The notes under the pieces: model-generated
What the model was told of the DNA's origin: nothing
Seen by the model: only the letters and a program-made list of their open reading frames with translations
Databases searched by the model: none
Assembly: GCF_029892605.1 (NCBI RefSeq)
Contig: NZ_JARXWF010000001.1
Location: 248,001-312,000 of the forward strand
From: Parabacteroides sp. PM6-13
Lineage (GTDB): Bacteria; Bacteroidota; Bacteroidia; Bacteroidales; Tannerellaceae
DNA: 64,000 bases
Reading direction: 5' to 3'
Shown here: in pieces, positions 44,942-53,539 of the stretch
How the letters are laid out: each line of letters opens with the position of its first letter
Position numbering within the stretch: position 1 is the stretch's first letter
Program-made: the position numbers and the translations under genes

Positions 44942-44949
44942 CAAAGATA
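44942..44949 (-). promoter_or_regulatory. Putative metY promoter -7 box
   Basis: TATCTTTG on the minus strand, about 45 bases before the metY ATG, with TTCA about 20 bases upstream. Confidence 0.45.
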
Positions 44950-45015
44950 TGAAAATAAGTTGAAAGAGAGCGGCCGGTCTATAAGCCGGCTTTAGCGATT
45001 ATCCGTTATTTCTAT

Positions 45016-45023
45016 TAATTTTG
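45016..45023 (+). promoter_or_regulatory. Putative promoter of the endonuclease gene
   Basis: TAATTTTG, perfect -7 box, 20 bases before ATG 45044, with TTTAG upstream as a weak -33 box. Confidence 0.45.
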
Positions 45024-45043
45024 TATCCGATAAGAGGTATTAT

Positions 45044-46030
45044 ATGACACAGAAAAAAGGGGGCAAAAAACCCGTTAAGAAAAAGAAGCCAGGTAAAACA
45101 AATCGGAAAGCGAAAGAAAAAAGCTTCTGGACCAGCGTCAGGAGGTTTGTAGGGAGTGTATTATTGGTGATAGTGGGTATTTTCGCAGCTCTCTATCTCA
45201 CGGATATTATCTATCCGAAGGATCCCGACAACGCGGCGCCCAAACGGTTATTGGCAAAACTCTTCTCTTCCGACCCAAGGGAGACTTTTATGTTTCCCGG
45301 TGAGAGAAACGCTGCGTTGAATAACGATATTGACAGCCAGGGGGTACGGATCGAATTGCCTATTCTTCGTGTCAAGCGCAACGAACAGATCATTCACCAC
45401 GAGGGCTACTCGCTCTCCTATAACTCCAACTATAAGATAGCCAACTGGGTAGCCTGGGAGCTGACGCGCGAGGAGGCGAACGGCAAACTGCCTCGCACCA
45501 ATATGTTCGTGCCCGATCCGATGGTAAAAGGGGCAACGGCACTTCACGAAGACTACACCGGTACCGGGTTTGATCGCGGACATATGGCACCTGCCGGCGA
45601 TATGAAATGGTCAGAGAAGGCGATGCGCGAGACATTCTACCTAAGCAATATATGCCCCCAAAACCGGAAACTCAACCAGGGTCTCTGGAACACGTTGGAG
45701 AATAAATGTCGCCAATGGGCCAGAGATTACGGATCGGTATGGATAGCCACCGGACCGGTCATTGAGGAGGGGATGCGTGTGATGGGGAAAAACCGGGTCG
45801 GCGTACCGACGCATTTTTATAAGGTGATTTGTTGTTACTCAAATAACAAATACCAGGGAATTGCGTTCTTAGTAGAGAATAGAGATTATGGAAAGCAGTC
45901 GCTCAGATCGTTAGCGATCCCTATCGATAGCGTAGAGAAGGTCTGTGGGATCGACTTCTTTTATCAGTTGCCGGAAGAGATACAGCAGCAGATGGAGTCG
46001 AGCGTAAAGGAATCATTCTGGTTCAAGTAA
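45044..46030 (+). CDS. Membrane-anchored DNA/RNA non-specific endonuclease
   Basis: 328 aa. A strongly basic N-terminus (residues 1-30) and one membrane helix (about 38-57) precede a NUC-type domain. The active site is GTGFDRGHMAPAGDMKWS (catalytic His in DRGH), with the metal-binding NICPQNRKLNQGLWNTLE segment. It cuts DNA and RNA, presumably outside the inner membrane. The gap to the next gene is 11 bases, so the two may be co-transcribed. Confidence 0.92.
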   Translation: MTQKKGGKKPVKKKKPGKTNRKAKEKSFWTSVRRFVGSVLLVIVGIFAALYLTDIIYPKDPDNAAPKRLLAKLFSSDPRETFMFPGERNAALNNDIDSQGVRIELPILRVKRNEQIIHHEGYSLSYNSNYKIANWVAWELTREEANGKLPRTNMFVPDPMVKGATALHEDYTGTGFDRGHMAPAGDMKWSEKAMRETFYLSNICPQNRKLNQGLWNTLENKCRQWARDYGSVWIATGPVIEEGMRVMGKNRVGVPTHFYKVICCYSNNKYQGIAFLVENRDYGKQSLRSLAIPIDSVEKVCGIDFFYQLPEEIQQQMESSVKESFWFK

Positions 46031-46041
46031 GGAGAAAAGGT

Positions 46042-47331
46042 ATGTATAAAGCATTGATCGGAAAAGAAAAAAAGCTGGCGGTGATTGGCCAGGGTTATGT
46101 AGGATTGCCTCTTGCCATGGCATTCGCCCGCCATTTGTCGGTGATCGGGTATGATATCGACAAAGATCGGTTAGAGAAACTACAACAAGGGATGGATCCG
46201 GGCAACGAGGTGAGTCCGGAAGAGTTCGAAGGGAAAGATATCCTCTTCACTTCATCAGTCGACGATCTCCGCCGTGCCTCTTTCTATATCATTGCCGTGC
46301 CTACTCCCATCGATCGCCACAACCAACCCGATCTGACGGCGTTACTCAGCGCGACACGACAGGTGGGTCAGGTATTGAAACAGGGCGATTATGTGGTTTA
46401 TGAATCGACCGTCTATCCGGGTTGTACGGAGGAAGACTGTATTCCCCTATTGGAACAAGCCTCTTCCTTAAAAGCGGGGAAAGACTTTCATGTGGGCTAC
46501 TCACCGGAACGTATCAATCCGGGTGATCAGAAGCATACGCTTTCAAATACAATCAAGATTGTTTCTGCTTCCGATGAAGAGACCTTAGACACCTTGGAAA
46601 AGGTGTACGGGCTGATAGTGGAAGCGGGATTGCATTGTACCCCATCGATCAAAGTGGCCGAAGCAGCCAAGATCATAGAGAATACGCAGCGGGATGTGAA
46701 TATCGCGTTGATGAATGAATTGTCGATCATATTCGACCGCATGGGTATCAATACCTACGATGTGTTGCGGGCGGCAGGAACCAAATGGAATTTCCAGCCC
46801 TACACGCCGGGACTGGTGGGCGGCCATTGCGTGGGGGTTGACCCCTATTATATGGTATATAAGGCACGCGAATTGAATTACCACCCAAAAATGATCAACT
46901 CCGGGCGGTTTGTGAACGACTCTATGGGCGGCTATATCGGTAAGAAGATCGTGAAAAGAATGATTGCCCAGGGCAAAAACATCTTGGGCGCGCGTGCCCT
47001 GGTGATGGGATTGACCTTTAAAGAGAATGTTTCCGACATCCGTAATTCCAAAGTGGTGGATATTATCAACGAACTAAAAGACTACGGCATGGAGGTGGAT
47101 GTGACCGACCCTTACGCGTCGCCCGAAGAGGTGGAAAAGCAGTATGGCCTGAGCCTGAAAAAGCAACCAAAAGGGCGGTATGACGCCATCATTGTGGCCG
47201 TTTCGCATAAGGAATATTTAACATTGAGCGAAGAATGGTTTTTGACCATAGCCAACGAACCGGCCGTTTTGGGTGACGTAAAGGGTATTTATCAAGGACG
47301 AATCGCCCAAATGGCCTACTGGAGCCTTTAA
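46042..47331 (+). CDS. UDP-N-acetyl-hexosamine 6-dehydrogenase (TviB/WbpO type)
   Basis: 429 aa. NAD-binding VIGQGYVGLPLAMAFA (about residues 14-29), catalytic Cys in LVGGHCVGVDPYY, and the helical NTQRDVNIALMNELSIIFDR segment. Subgroup features place it with UDP-GalNAc/UDP-ManNAc dehydrogenases rather than UDP-glucose dehydrogenase; the exact substrate is not clear. It makes UDP-uronic acids for surface polysaccharide, although no other glycan genes are nearby. Confidence 0.9.
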   Translation: MYKALIGKEKKLAVIGQGYVGLPLAMAFARHLSVIGYDIDKDRLEKLQQGMDPGNEVSPEEFEGKDILFTSSVDDLRRASFYIIAVPTPIDRHNQPDLTALLSATRQVGQVLKQGDYVVYESTVYPGCTEEDCIPLLEQASSLKAGKDFHVGYSPERINPGDQKHTLSNTIKIVSASDEETLDTLEKVYGLIVEAGLHCTPSIKVAEAAKIIENTQRDVNIALMNELSIIFDRMGINTYDVLRAAGTKWNFQPYTPGLVGGHCVGVDPYYMVYKARELNYHPKMINSGRFVNDSMGGYIGKKIVKRMIAQGKNILGARALVMGLTFKENVSDIRNSKVVDIINELKDYGMEVDVTDPYASPEEVEKQYGLSLKKQPKGRYDAIIVAVSHKEYLTLSEEWFLTIANEPAVLGDVKGIYQGRIAQMAYWSL

Positions 47332-47510
47332 AAACAGGCAGTCGAAATGTTAAAAAGTAAGACAACCTGCAAATAAGTATCGAGAATGGTGAAAATGTGT
47401 TTTATAATATGTTTTTTTTTTTGTGCGGTCTCGATAAAAGGCTCATCTTTGCATGCAGATAACCTAAACAATCTTTTTGCCTTAAAGACTAATACCTATT
47501 AAAAACCTAT

Positions 47511-47540
47511 AAAGAGGGCCTTTGAGAAAAGGCCCTCTTT
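47511..47540. terminator. Bidirectional terminator between convergent genes
   Basis: Perfect 13-base arms AAAGAGGGCCTTT/AAAGGCCCTCTTT with a 4-base loop, 17 bases from the end of the minus-strand gene. Confidence 0.8.
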
Positions 47541-47556
47541 ATGATTTTAAAAGTCA

Positions 47557-49122
47557 CTACTCTTCAGTCTCCTCTATGATATTCGATATTTTATTGATGG
47601 CCTCCTGGAGCGATTCCTCCGGGAGAATGATATTGAATTGTTCCCAAAATCGTTTGTCATAGGTATACTCTGTTTCGGAGAAAACGCTATGGGTTGGGAT
47701 GCGTTCACTCCGGGCAAAACGTTTTACCTCTTCCGTTTCCGTTTTCACGGTGGCCATTTCAAACCAGATATGTAGCGCGGTGCTAAAGAGTTGTCTCTTC
47801 TTACGCACACGAAATTGCAGGTCACCCCGAATGTGGTTGATATAATAAACCCCTTTCGACTCTTTGTAGGAAATGGTATAAGAGACCTCTTGCGGAACAA
47901 CATGCAACTGGCGACTCTTGCGCTCGACATACATAGGGGCCGCCTCTGACACAAATTTGGGATGCACCCGGAAGGAGACACCCAACAAAGCGCTGTTTTC
48001 CATATCGATATAGATCTCACCTTTGAAAAGTGGCGAGGTGATACCGGCTCGTTGTTCGAAGGTGACCACATTGGCGAGTCGACCGTCTATCTCTTTGATA
48101 TCGGCATGTGCATAGTCGTATAATACACGCTCTTCCGGCAGGAAGAAGTCGGGCAGATTCTTTACCACATCGAGCAATAATGTCGTTTGTATGCCCGATT
48201 TGAACTTTGTAATCATGGTATCACGCTCTGAGGTATCACGCAGGCGCCGCATCTTCAAGAGCTTCACCTGATCGCTTGTCACCGGAGAGGTATAGGGCGT
48301 TTTATAGAGTTGAAACAATGCCTCGGTGAGGCTCACCAATCGCTTCCGGTTATGGATGCCTTCCCGGTAGAAAACGGTATGATAGACCGGATCTGCCGCG
48401 TTGTTCTCCACCCGCTTCGCCAACATCTCATCCAGGAGCTTTACCGGATTCACCAACCGGACAATCACCTCCTGCAGGGGTATCACCTTCGGTTCCAGCG
48501 TAATATAGCGGTAAGCACCTGCCAACAGATCGGTGTCAACCGTGTAAGAGGTATAACCTAAATGAGTGAACTGCACCGGATATTTCCGTAAGGAATCGGG
48601 GAAGGTAAACCTAAACTCGCCATTCTGATTAGTGATCGTACCGATCGCCCCTTCGACAATACCGATGGTCGCGTAAGAGATCGGCTCGTTATTGTAGCGG
48701 TCGGTCACCACCCCTTCGATGGTAAAGAGCGCCGGTTCAGACAATACGTTCTCTTCCCGCGGAGGTGCCTCTTTCGGAAGGAATTTTGTTTCAGCCTCTT
48801 GCGGATGAATCAGGATATGGTTACCGGAGATACGCAACGATAAAGCGGGATCACCGGTGATGAGCCGGATGGCCTGCCGGATGGTGTAACGCCCTTTTTT
48901 TAGCTTGACCTCCTTGTCGTTGTCGATCACCCGACTGTCGTAGACAAACAAATAGCCGGAACGGTCGGTCACCAGTCCCAGCATCTTATAGACACTCCCT
49001 TTGCTTCGGGGCAGATCGATCTTCCGATCCAATCCCTCTCCATCTGCCATCACCGGAGCGGCTACGCACAATAGCCACCAGGCGAGACATAGGATAAAGC
49101 GAAAAGGAACCGGCAGTCTCAT
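47557..49122 (-). CDS. STN and carboxypeptidase-regulatory-domain protein without a barrel
   Basis: 521 aa. Signal peptide to about residue 26. An STN domain (about 40-107: MLGLVTDRSGYLFVYD, RQAIRLITGDPALSLRISG) is followed by a CarboxypepD_reg-like domain (132-215, EGVVTDRYNNEPISYATIGI). The rest is about 300 beta-rich residues shared with the 420-aa protein at 50583. There is no TonB-receptor plug or 22-strand barrel. It sits 15 bases after a FecR gene and a sigma gene, so the STN domain may talk to that FecR. Confidence 0.82.
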   Translation of the reverse strand: MRLPVPFRFILCLAWWLLCVAAPVMADGEGLDRKIDLPRSKGSVYKMLGLVTDRSGYLFVYDSRVIDNDKEVKLKKGRYTIRQAIRLITGDPALSLRISGNHILIHPQEAETKFLPKEAPPREENVLSEPALFTIEGVVTDRYNNEPISYATIGIVEGAIGTITNQNGEFRFTFPDSLRKYPVQFTHLGYTSYTVDTDLLAGAYRYITLEPKVIPLQEVIVRLVNPVKLLDEMLAKRVENNAADPVYHTVFYREGIHNRKRLVSLTEALFQLYKTPYTSPVTSDQVKLLKMRRLRDTSERDTMITKFKSGIQTTLLLDVVKNLPDFFLPEERVLYDYAHADIKEIDGRLANVVTFEQRAGITSPLFKGEIYIDMENSALLGVSFRVHPKFVSEAAPMYVERKSRQLHVVPQEVSYTISYKESKGVYYINHIRGDLQFRVRKKRQLFSTALHIWFEMATVKTETEEVKRFARSERIPTHSVFSETEYTYDKRFWEQFNIILPEESLQEAINKISNIIEETEE

Positions 49123-49137
49123 CTTTTATCTCTTATT

Positions 49138-49986
49138 TCATGGTTCTGTAATCAACAGGCCCTCTTCGGTTTGGGTATAAGCAAGACCCAGTCCCAGACA
49201 AATAACCTCAGCCATTTCTACCGGGCTATGCCCTTCGAAGGCAACCGTGAAGCTACGATCTTCCAACGCAGGAATGGTCAATAGCGGCACCGAAGAGATC
49301 TCTTGATTGAGTATACGCAGGACATCGCCCAGGCGTTCATCTTTGAAGCGGATACGCTTCATGGGGTCGCGATTCGCTTCCATCTTATTAATCTGCCATT
49401 CGCCGGCTTGCAAGCGGGCTATCTCGCCGGCATTCACCAGGCTGCTCTGTCCGCTTTCCCGGGCAACAACCTTCACAACGCCCGACTTCACGCTTAGTTC
49501 AAAAGGCGCGTTTCCCTCGTTTCGTATCCGAAAGGAGGTACCTACCACCTCTACATGCACATTTTCTGTTGAGATCAGAAACGGACGTTCCTTGTTGCCA
49601 CTGACATCAAACTGCGCATTTCCTTCCAAAGCCACTTCACGACGATCGGTCTCAAAGGAAGAGGGATAACGAAGCACCGCTTTTTCTGCCAGGTAAACCA
49701 CAGAACCATCTTCCAGGGTAGTGATCAATGTGGTCGCCTCTTCCGCGTTGCGAAGTGTCAGGAAGGAGGAGACCCGGTTGTTCTGAAGCGTATAATGATA
49801 CACTCCGGCCACCACCAGACACAATAGGGCTACCGCAGCCAACAGGCGAATGCCCCGCGAGGGCAACCTCTTCGTTTTCCGACAGGGGGCAACAGCCCCC
49901 GCCAGCAGTCCGTCTTCATCCAGACGGGCATATAACCGGTCCCACGCCCGGTCTGTTTTTCGTTGATGTATATCCATTTTATTCAT
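49138..49986 (-). CDS. FecR-type anti-sigma factor
   Basis: 282 aa. Cytoplasmic segment, one membrane helix (about 47-68, RLLAAVALLCLVVAGVYHY), and a periplasmic FecR domain (LEDGSVVYLAEKAVLRYPSS, ALEGNAQFDVSGNKERPF), with a C-terminal STN-partner-like domain. Overlaps the sigma gene by 4 bases and should hold that sigma factor inactive. Confidence 0.92.
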   Translation of the reverse strand: MNKMDIHQRKTDRAWDRLYARLDEDGLLAGAVAPCRKTKRLPSRGIRLLAAVALLCLVVAGVYHYTLQNNRVSSFLTLRNAEEATTLITTLEDGSVVYLAEKAVLRYPSSFETDRREVALEGNAQFDVSGNKERPFLISTENVHVEVVGTSFRIRNEGNAPFELSVKSGVVKVVARESGQSSLVNAGEIARLQAGEWQINKMEANRDPMKRIRFKDERLGDVLRILNQEISSVPLLTIPALEDRSFTVAFEGHSPVEMAEVICLGLGLAYTQTEEGLLITEP

Positions 49987-50531
49987 ATTCTATAGGTATA
50001 GGCCTCGATCTCTTTTCGTAATAATTGAAGGGCTTTCGTCATCTCTGCCTCCACCGTCTTGACAGATAACGACAGTGCCTCGGCTATCTCCGCGTATTTC
50101 ATCCCCTCGAAGCGGTGCATCTTAAAAATGCGTTGACGTCGCTCGGGAAGCTGACGAATCGTCTGATCGATGAGTCTCAACAATTCATTGTATTCCAAAT
50201 CGTCATGCGGTGTCGGGTCTTCGATCTTTTCTTTTCCTGCCATCGCCTCCTGGTAACGGTGGCGCACATCCAGATGTTCCAGGTATTGAAAAGAGCGGTT
50301 GCGCACGGCACCATACAAATAATTCTTCAGCGAACGCAATACGGTGATCTGCTCCCTTTCTTTCCAAAACACATAGAACAGCTCCTGTACGATCTCTTCG
50401 GCTATATCCATCCGTCCGGTAAGGCTTGCGGCATATAAACAGAGAGGGGTGTAGTAAAACCTGAACACCTGTTCGAAGGCTCCTATATCCCCTTTCCGGA
50501 TCTTATCAACCAAGAGTATCCCGTTTAACAT
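49983..50531 (-). CDS. ECF RNA polymerase sigma factor (FecI type)
   Basis: 182 aa. Region 2: FRFYYTPLCLYAASLTG and AEEIVQELFYVFWKER. Region 4: QLPERRQRIFKMHRFEGMKYAEIAEALSLSVKTVEAEM. First gene of the sigma-FecR-STN operon (4-base overlap with fecR). Confidence 0.93.
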   Translation of the reverse strand: MLNGILLVDKIRKGDIGAFEQVFRFYYTPLCLYAASLTGRMDIAEEIVQELFYVFWKEREQITVLRSLKNYLYGAVRNRSFQYLEHLDVRHRYQEAMAGKEKIEDPTPHDDLEYNELLRLIDQTIRQLPERRQRIFKMHRFEGMKYAEIAEALSLSVKTVEAEMTKALQLLRKEIEAYTYRI

Positions 50532-50556
50532 AACCGCATTATATACCTATCTTATC

Positions 50557-50564
50557 CAAAGGTA
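50557..50564 (-). promoter_or_regulatory. Putative promoter of the sigma-FecR-STN operon
   Basis: TACCTTTG on the minus strand, about 25 bases before the sigma ATG. Confidence 0.45.
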
Positions 50565-50582
50565 CGAAAAAGTATCAAGATA

Positions 50583-51845
50583 TTATTTTTGTTGTTTTCT
50601 TAACTTGTTTACGGCTGATTCCAGCGACTCGGTCGGTTCGATAATGTTATACCCACCCCAGAAGTCCTCATCCACAAAATCGGCCACCCGATCAGAGAGC
50701 GATTGATTTTGTTTGAATGCTTCCCGGCTGGGGATGGTGGTGTCAGCCGGTTTGCTATCGGTGACCACCATTTCCGAGTTGATCGTGTAGTTGGTGGCAA
50801 ACAGACGTCGTTTCCAGTCACACCGGAAGCGCACCTCGTTGCGTATATAACTTAGGTAGGTCACCCCGTCACGTTCTTTATAGGTCACCAGGTAGCTGAC
50901 CTCCAGCGGACGGAAGCGCAAACCAAACGGTTTCTTCCGCAGAATGGCTTGCGTAGCTTTATTTTGATCGTCCATATTCAGATTGAATTCCGCCCGGCTG
51001 AACGACATCTTCTCCCGATCGATATACAATTTGCCTTCATACAAGGCGTAAGGCAATATAGCCTGCGGCTTAAAGCTGATCACATAATGGTGGCGATCAT
51101 CCAGCATCACACTCTCTTCCATACGAAAAGCATAATAAGGCAGCATCTCGCGGTCTAACAATACATCAGGATTCTTCACGATATCTACATAGACCGATAG
51201 ATTCGGTCCCCCCAATAGCTTCACCACCAACGTATCGCCGGCACGTTGGCTCAACAGCTTACGTCCTTTGTAGATCTGTACCCGGTCGCGGTTTACGTTC
51301 ATGTCTTTGTAAGGCGATTTATAGACATCGATAATCGCTTCCGAGATGTTGATATACCGACGTCCCTTCTGTGCCGTTTCACGATAGAAACCGGTAAAGA
51401 GATTGGCCTGTTTGCTGTAGTTTTCAGGGATCTTTTCCATGGCCTGTTCCACAATCAAACGGGGATCACCTCCACGCACAATCACCTCTTCCAAGAGATT
51501 GGCATTGGGCACCAGCGCAACAGTCAAACCGGTTATATCCCGCCCATTCAGGGGGATAATGCTGTTCAGGTAACCGATATGACTGATCTCAATCTTATTG
51601 GCACCCAACGATTTCATTACCTTGAGGGAGAATTGCCCATCCTCATTGGTAACGGTACCGACATTTGTTCCCGGCACCGACACGTTGACATATTCAAGCG
51701 CTCTTTTCGAACGTTGGTCTTTCACTACCCCACTCACCGTCACGAACGCCTCCTCCATAACATCCTGTCCATAGATCGGCATCATCCCGCTGCCTATCCA
51801 TAACAATATGCTCCATAAAATGATCTGTTTACTGAACCTTTTCAT
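50583..51845 (-). CDS. Carboxypeptidase-regulatory-domain protein, paralogue of the 521-aa STN protein
   Basis: 420 aa. Signal peptide (cut near IYGQ-DVMEE). A CarboxypepD_reg-like domain (about 34-118, SGVVKDQRSKRALEYVNVSV, TNEDGQFSLKV) precedes the same C-terminal module as the 521-aa protein. Shared features include FYRE, EAxxxxYKSPY-like, KLYIDREKMS/IYIDMENSA, RRLFATNYTINSEM versus RQLFSTALHIWFEM, and a FWxxxNIIxPxES ending. It lacks the STN domain. Likely periplasmic or outer-membrane; function unknown. Confidence 0.8.
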   Translation of the reverse strand: MKRFSKQIILWSILLWIGSGMMPIYGQDVMEEAFVTVSGVVKDQRSKRALEYVNVSVPGTNVGTVTNEDGQFSLKVMKSLGANKIEISHIGYLNSIIPLNGRDITGLTVALVPNANLLEEVIVRGGDPRLIVEQAMEKIPENYSKQANLFTGFYRETAQKGRRYINISEAIIDVYKSPYKDMNVNRDRVQIYKGRKLLSQRAGDTLVVKLLGGPNLSVYVDIVKNPDVLLDREMLPYYAFRMEESVMLDDRHHYVISFKPQAILPYALYEGKLYIDREKMSFSRAEFNLNMDDQNKATQAILRKKPFGLRFRPLEVSYLVTYKERDGVTYLSYIRNEVRFRCDWKRRLFATNYTINSEMVVTDSKPADTTIPSREAFKQNQSLSDRVADFVDEDFWGGYNIIEPTESLESAVNKLRKQQK

Positions 51846-51905
51846 ACGTGTTACTTATTTTAGTTTATTATCTCTTTCCACTCTGTCTTTAAGATCGTTC
51901 AATAC

Positions 51906-51921
51906 GAAAATACCCTATTTT
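51906..51921 (-). promoter_or_regulatory. TAGGGTATTTT motif upstream of the 420-aa gene
   Basis: The minus strand reads AAAATAGGGTATTTTC, about 60 bases before the ATG. It resembles the TAGGGGTATTTT core of elements A and B (25540, 34998). A common ECF-sigma or activator site is possible but not shown. Confidence 0.3.
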
Positions 51922-52028
51922 TTTGTATAAAAATGACACCATCCGCTTTTTAATTGATTTATTTTCTTATCTTTATAGGATTGTTATGTGATAGACTAAT
52001 CGTACTTTAAACTAAAAACAACTGAAAT

Positions 52029-52856
52029 ATGAAAAACCGACTGTTACAAAACGTTTTTATCTGGCTGTTTGTCGGATTATTCCCCCTGTCTTTCACCGCA
52101 TGCGAAGAAGATGGAGAAGCAGAAAAGGTCTATAATATATCCATGCAAGTTCTTAATAGCTACGGATCTGACGTGACCACATCCGGTGATGTCGAAGAGG
52201 TGGCCTTGTATATTTTCGACGATCAGGAGCGATTGATTATGGAGACATTTCTTTCCAAAGCGGCTATCGAAGGGAAGCAAACAATTCATATCGATAACAG
52301 GAACAACTCCTCCCAGCTGACGATTGTGGCTTATGGCAACTACAAAGATGTGAAGCTCCCGGATATCGCGGGCAATGATCCGATCAGCAATTTAAAGATC
52401 AAACTAAAACAGAGTGGTGAATCATTCACACCCCCCGGCAAGCTCTATTATGGGAAAGCCGTTATTATGCCGGCACCAGCAAATGAGGTACAGCCGGTAG
52501 AGATGCGGCCGGTAACAGGAGGAGTCGTACTTGGTTTTTATGAAAAGGACATGGAGGGCAACACCTATCATGCTAAAATCTCAAACTTAGCAAACACACT
52601 TGATTACGAAGGGAATATAACAGGTAAAGAGGCATCCTTCACCCTTCCGACAAACAAGGTTTCGGAGGAAATGGTAGGTCTCTTGGGGCTTGTTTCAAAT
52701 GAGATCTTTTTATTCCAATCTTCTTCCATTCCCCAAGTTGACTTTTACAGAAACGGAGAATTAATTGAAGACATCTTCTTTGGTAGCGATGAATTACCGG
52801 TTTCTATCCAACCCGACCATACGATTTATATCATCGGAGAGTATAGAGAACCCTAA
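52029..52856 (+). CDS. FimB/Mfa2-like fimbrial lipoprotein
   Basis: 275 aa. Lipoprotein signal with Cys25 (SFTACEED). Two beta-rich halves: the first has VEEVALYIFDDQERLIMETF and STIV-type strands (LTIVAYGNYKD), the second GGVVLGFYEKD. This is the pattern of FimB/Mfa2 anchor subunits of Bacteroidales type V fimbriae. No major fimbrillin gene is next to it. Moderate confidence on the family. Confidence 0.65.
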   Translation: MKNRLLQNVFIWLFVGLFPLSFTACEEDGEAEKVYNISMQVLNSYGSDVTTSGDVEEVALYIFDDQERLIMETFLSKAAIEGKQTIHIDNRNNSSQLTIVAYGNYKDVKLPDIAGNDPISNLKIKLKQSGESFTPPGKLYYGKAVIMPAPANEVQPVEMRPVTGGVVLGFYEKDMEGNTYHAKISNLANTLDYEGNITGKEASFTLPTNKVSEEMVGLLGLVSNEIFLFQSSSIPQVDFYRNGELIEDIFFGSDELPVSIQPDHTIYIIGEYREP

Positions 52857-52862
52857 GCGAAC

Positions 52863-53489
52863 TCATCTTTTCCCCTGACGTCGTTCGATAAAATCTTTCA
52901 TCAGCGCGACTGTTTCGTCGGTGCCTAATACGGAGGCGTCGATCGAGAAGTTGTAGGAGTTGGCAGCGCCCCAGGTCTTATTCGTATAATAATTATAGTA
53001 GGCGGCACGCGATTTGTCGGTCTTGATCATCAATTCTCTGGCCTCTTCTTCACCAATCTTTTGATACTCCATGATGCGTTTGATCCGGTTTTCTGTCTTG
53101 TCATGGATAAAGAAACTGAACAGTCCCGGCTCATCACGAAGGATGTAATCGGCACAACGGCCTACCAATACGCAAGAGTTCTCTGCCGCCAGCTTACGCA
53201 TCGCATCGCTTTGCAGTTGAAACAATCCGTCGTTGGAAAGGAAATCGGTATAGGGCATATACATACCCATATAGGAATAACCGGTGGTCAGTGCGTACGA
53301 AAGCCCACTGGCCGTGCGTTCATCTGCCTTTTCAAACACCTCTTCGCAAAGACCGCTCTCTTTGGCCGCCACCGCCATAATCTCTTTATCATAGTAGCCG
53401 ATGCCTAATTCCTCGGCTATCTGTTTTCCTATTATGCGTCCTCCACTGCCGAACTGACGGCCGATCGTAAGGATTATTTTCTTTTCCAT
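52863..53489 (-). CDS. Cytidylate-kinase-like family protein
   Basis: 208 aa. ILTIGRQFGSGGRIIGKQIAEELGIGYYDKEI is the P-loop start of the cytidylate kinase-like group common in Bacteroidetes and Firmicutes. The later VGRCADYIL and Arg/Asp-rich lid (RIKRIMEYQKIGEEEARELM) fit a nucleoside-monophosphate kinase fold. The true substrate is not known; the classical Cmk is usually a separate gene. Confidence 0.85.
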   Translation of the reverse strand: MEKKIILTIGRQFGSGGRIIGKQIAEELGIGYYDKEIMAVAAKESGLCEEVFEKADERTASGLSYALTTGYSYMGMYMPYTDFLSNDGLFQLQSDAMRKLAAENSCVLVGRCADYILRDEPGLFSFFIHDKTENRIKRIMEYQKIGEEEARELMIKTDKSRAAYYNYYTNKTWGAANSYNFSIDASVLGTDETVALMKDFIERRQGKR

Positions 53490-53517
53490 ATGCTGTTTTT
53501 CTGATTAACAATGTACA

Positions 53518-53525
53518 CAAATATA
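53518..53525 (-). promoter_or_regulatory. Putative promoter of the cytidylate-kinase-like gene
   Basis: TATATTTG on the minus strand, about 30 bases before the ATG. Confidence 0.45.
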
Positions 53526-53539
53526 TTATTTTTTTCCTT

